DNA from: Prionace glauca
Taxonomy: Eukaryota > Chordata > Chondrichthyes > Carcharhiniformes > Carcharhinidae
Reading direction: 5' to 3'
DNA length: 64,000 bases
Assembly (NCBI GenBank): GCA_037974335.1
Contig: CM075760.1
Span: 19,004,960-19,068,959, forward strand
The translations under genes and the position numbers were made by a program. Positions 63,541 to 64,000 of this stretch are shown one piece after another. The notes below the pieces were generated by a model, which saw nothing but the letters and a program-made list of their open reading frames with translations, was not told where the DNA came from and made no database searches. The number at the start of each line of letters is the position of its first letter. Position 1 is the first letter of the stretch.

Positions 63541-64000
63541 CTATGATTATTTTTGGAAACCGTTACCCAATCCGTTGTGAATTCGAACCTGCATCAGATT
63601 TTGCTGCATTTGACCCCTGCCTGTCATTATTGGACAAATCACTTTTTCTAGAATGATCACACGCACAAAAACTGTTTATGTAAATGTTATATCATGTTCT
63701 GTCTCTCTTACTCTGGATAACTCATACGTTGGTTTACGTGATTCTCCCAGCCAGTTTATGTCATCATTGCGCGAGCATATCCGTCTATATTAGATTAGAT
63801 TCTTCTTCTGTTGTTGGAGCATTATGTTTAATCATTTATAGGGTGTGGGCAGCACTGACATCTGTTGCCCTTCTCTGATTGCCCCTGACAATGTGGTGAT
63901 GAGCTGCTATCTTGAACCGCTGCAGTCCTTGTTCACCAGGTGATATCTCTGTTTATATCACATAAGGTCTGGCCACTCTTATGATGCACCTGATCCTGAT
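63541..64000. other. no gene seen; dispersed repeat start
   Basis: 63836-63940 (GGGTGTGGGCAGCACTGACA, CTTGAACCGCTGCAGTCCTT) is the plus-strand form of the repeat found at 29040-29330. No gene. Confidence 0.6.

Overview
The window reads as elasmobranch (shark-type) nuclear DNA. Its core is one complete, unrearranged immunoglobulin heavy chain cluster of the IgM type on the minus strand, in the multi-cluster layout V-D1-D2-J-CH1-CH2-CH3-CH4-TM1-TM2 known from cartilaginous fish. Everything needed is visible: a leader exon (35135-35180), a VH exon (34695-35002) with a 23-spacer RSS, D1 (12/22 spacers), D2 (12/12 spacers), J (23 spacer), four constant exons that read open from splice site to splice site, a mu-type secretory tail, two membrane exons, and separate poly(A) signals for secreted and membrane mRNA. 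The transcription unit spans about 20 kb (15.2-35.2 kb); the J-CH1 intron alone is 10.2 kb.

Layout. 1-6.7 kb: nested CR1-like LINE copies, a tRNA-Lys fragment, a minisatellite, two possible solo LTRs, a SINE and a pyrimidine tract. 6.8-12.2 kb: a two-exon GPR139-like rhodopsin-family receptor gene on the minus strand, whose 4.2 kb intron is filled with LINE, SINE, LTR-like and foldback DNA. 12.6-15.2 kb: LINE and minisatellites. 15.2-35.2 kb: the IgM cluster, with retroelements in the constant-region introns and long strand-asymmetric repeats in the J-CH1 intron. 35.5-37.4 kb and 43.2-46.3 kb: two diverged copies of the same Ig upstream flank; the outer copy keeps a VH pseudogene fragment but has lost leader and promoter, so it is the remnant of a second cluster or of a partial duplication. 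46.3-57.4 kb: retroelement-rich DNA, including a young LINE with a 641-codon open reading frame and a nearly identical inverted 3' copy 1.3 kb away. 57.4-64 kb: AT-rich duplicated non-coding DNA, simple repeats, and a very regular 84-bp x 13 minisatellite.

How the parts work together: V, D1, D2 and J obey the 12/23 rule so that V-D1-D2-J joining is enforced; the joined exon is spliced to CH1 in a consistent phase; then either the CH4 stop and the poly(A) signals at 19.37 kb give secreted IgM, or a donor inside CH4 splices to TM1/TM2 for the B-cell receptor form. The most interesting unexplained sequence is the J-CH1 intron: on the coding strand it carries a G-rich block with repeated GAGCT motifs, like mammalian switch DNA, next to a 2 kb block of opposite strand skew, and AT-rich duplicated segments close to J.

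Limits: no alignment or database search was run. Splice sites, RSSs and motifs were read directly; repeat families are named from recognised sequence features and their edges are approximate.
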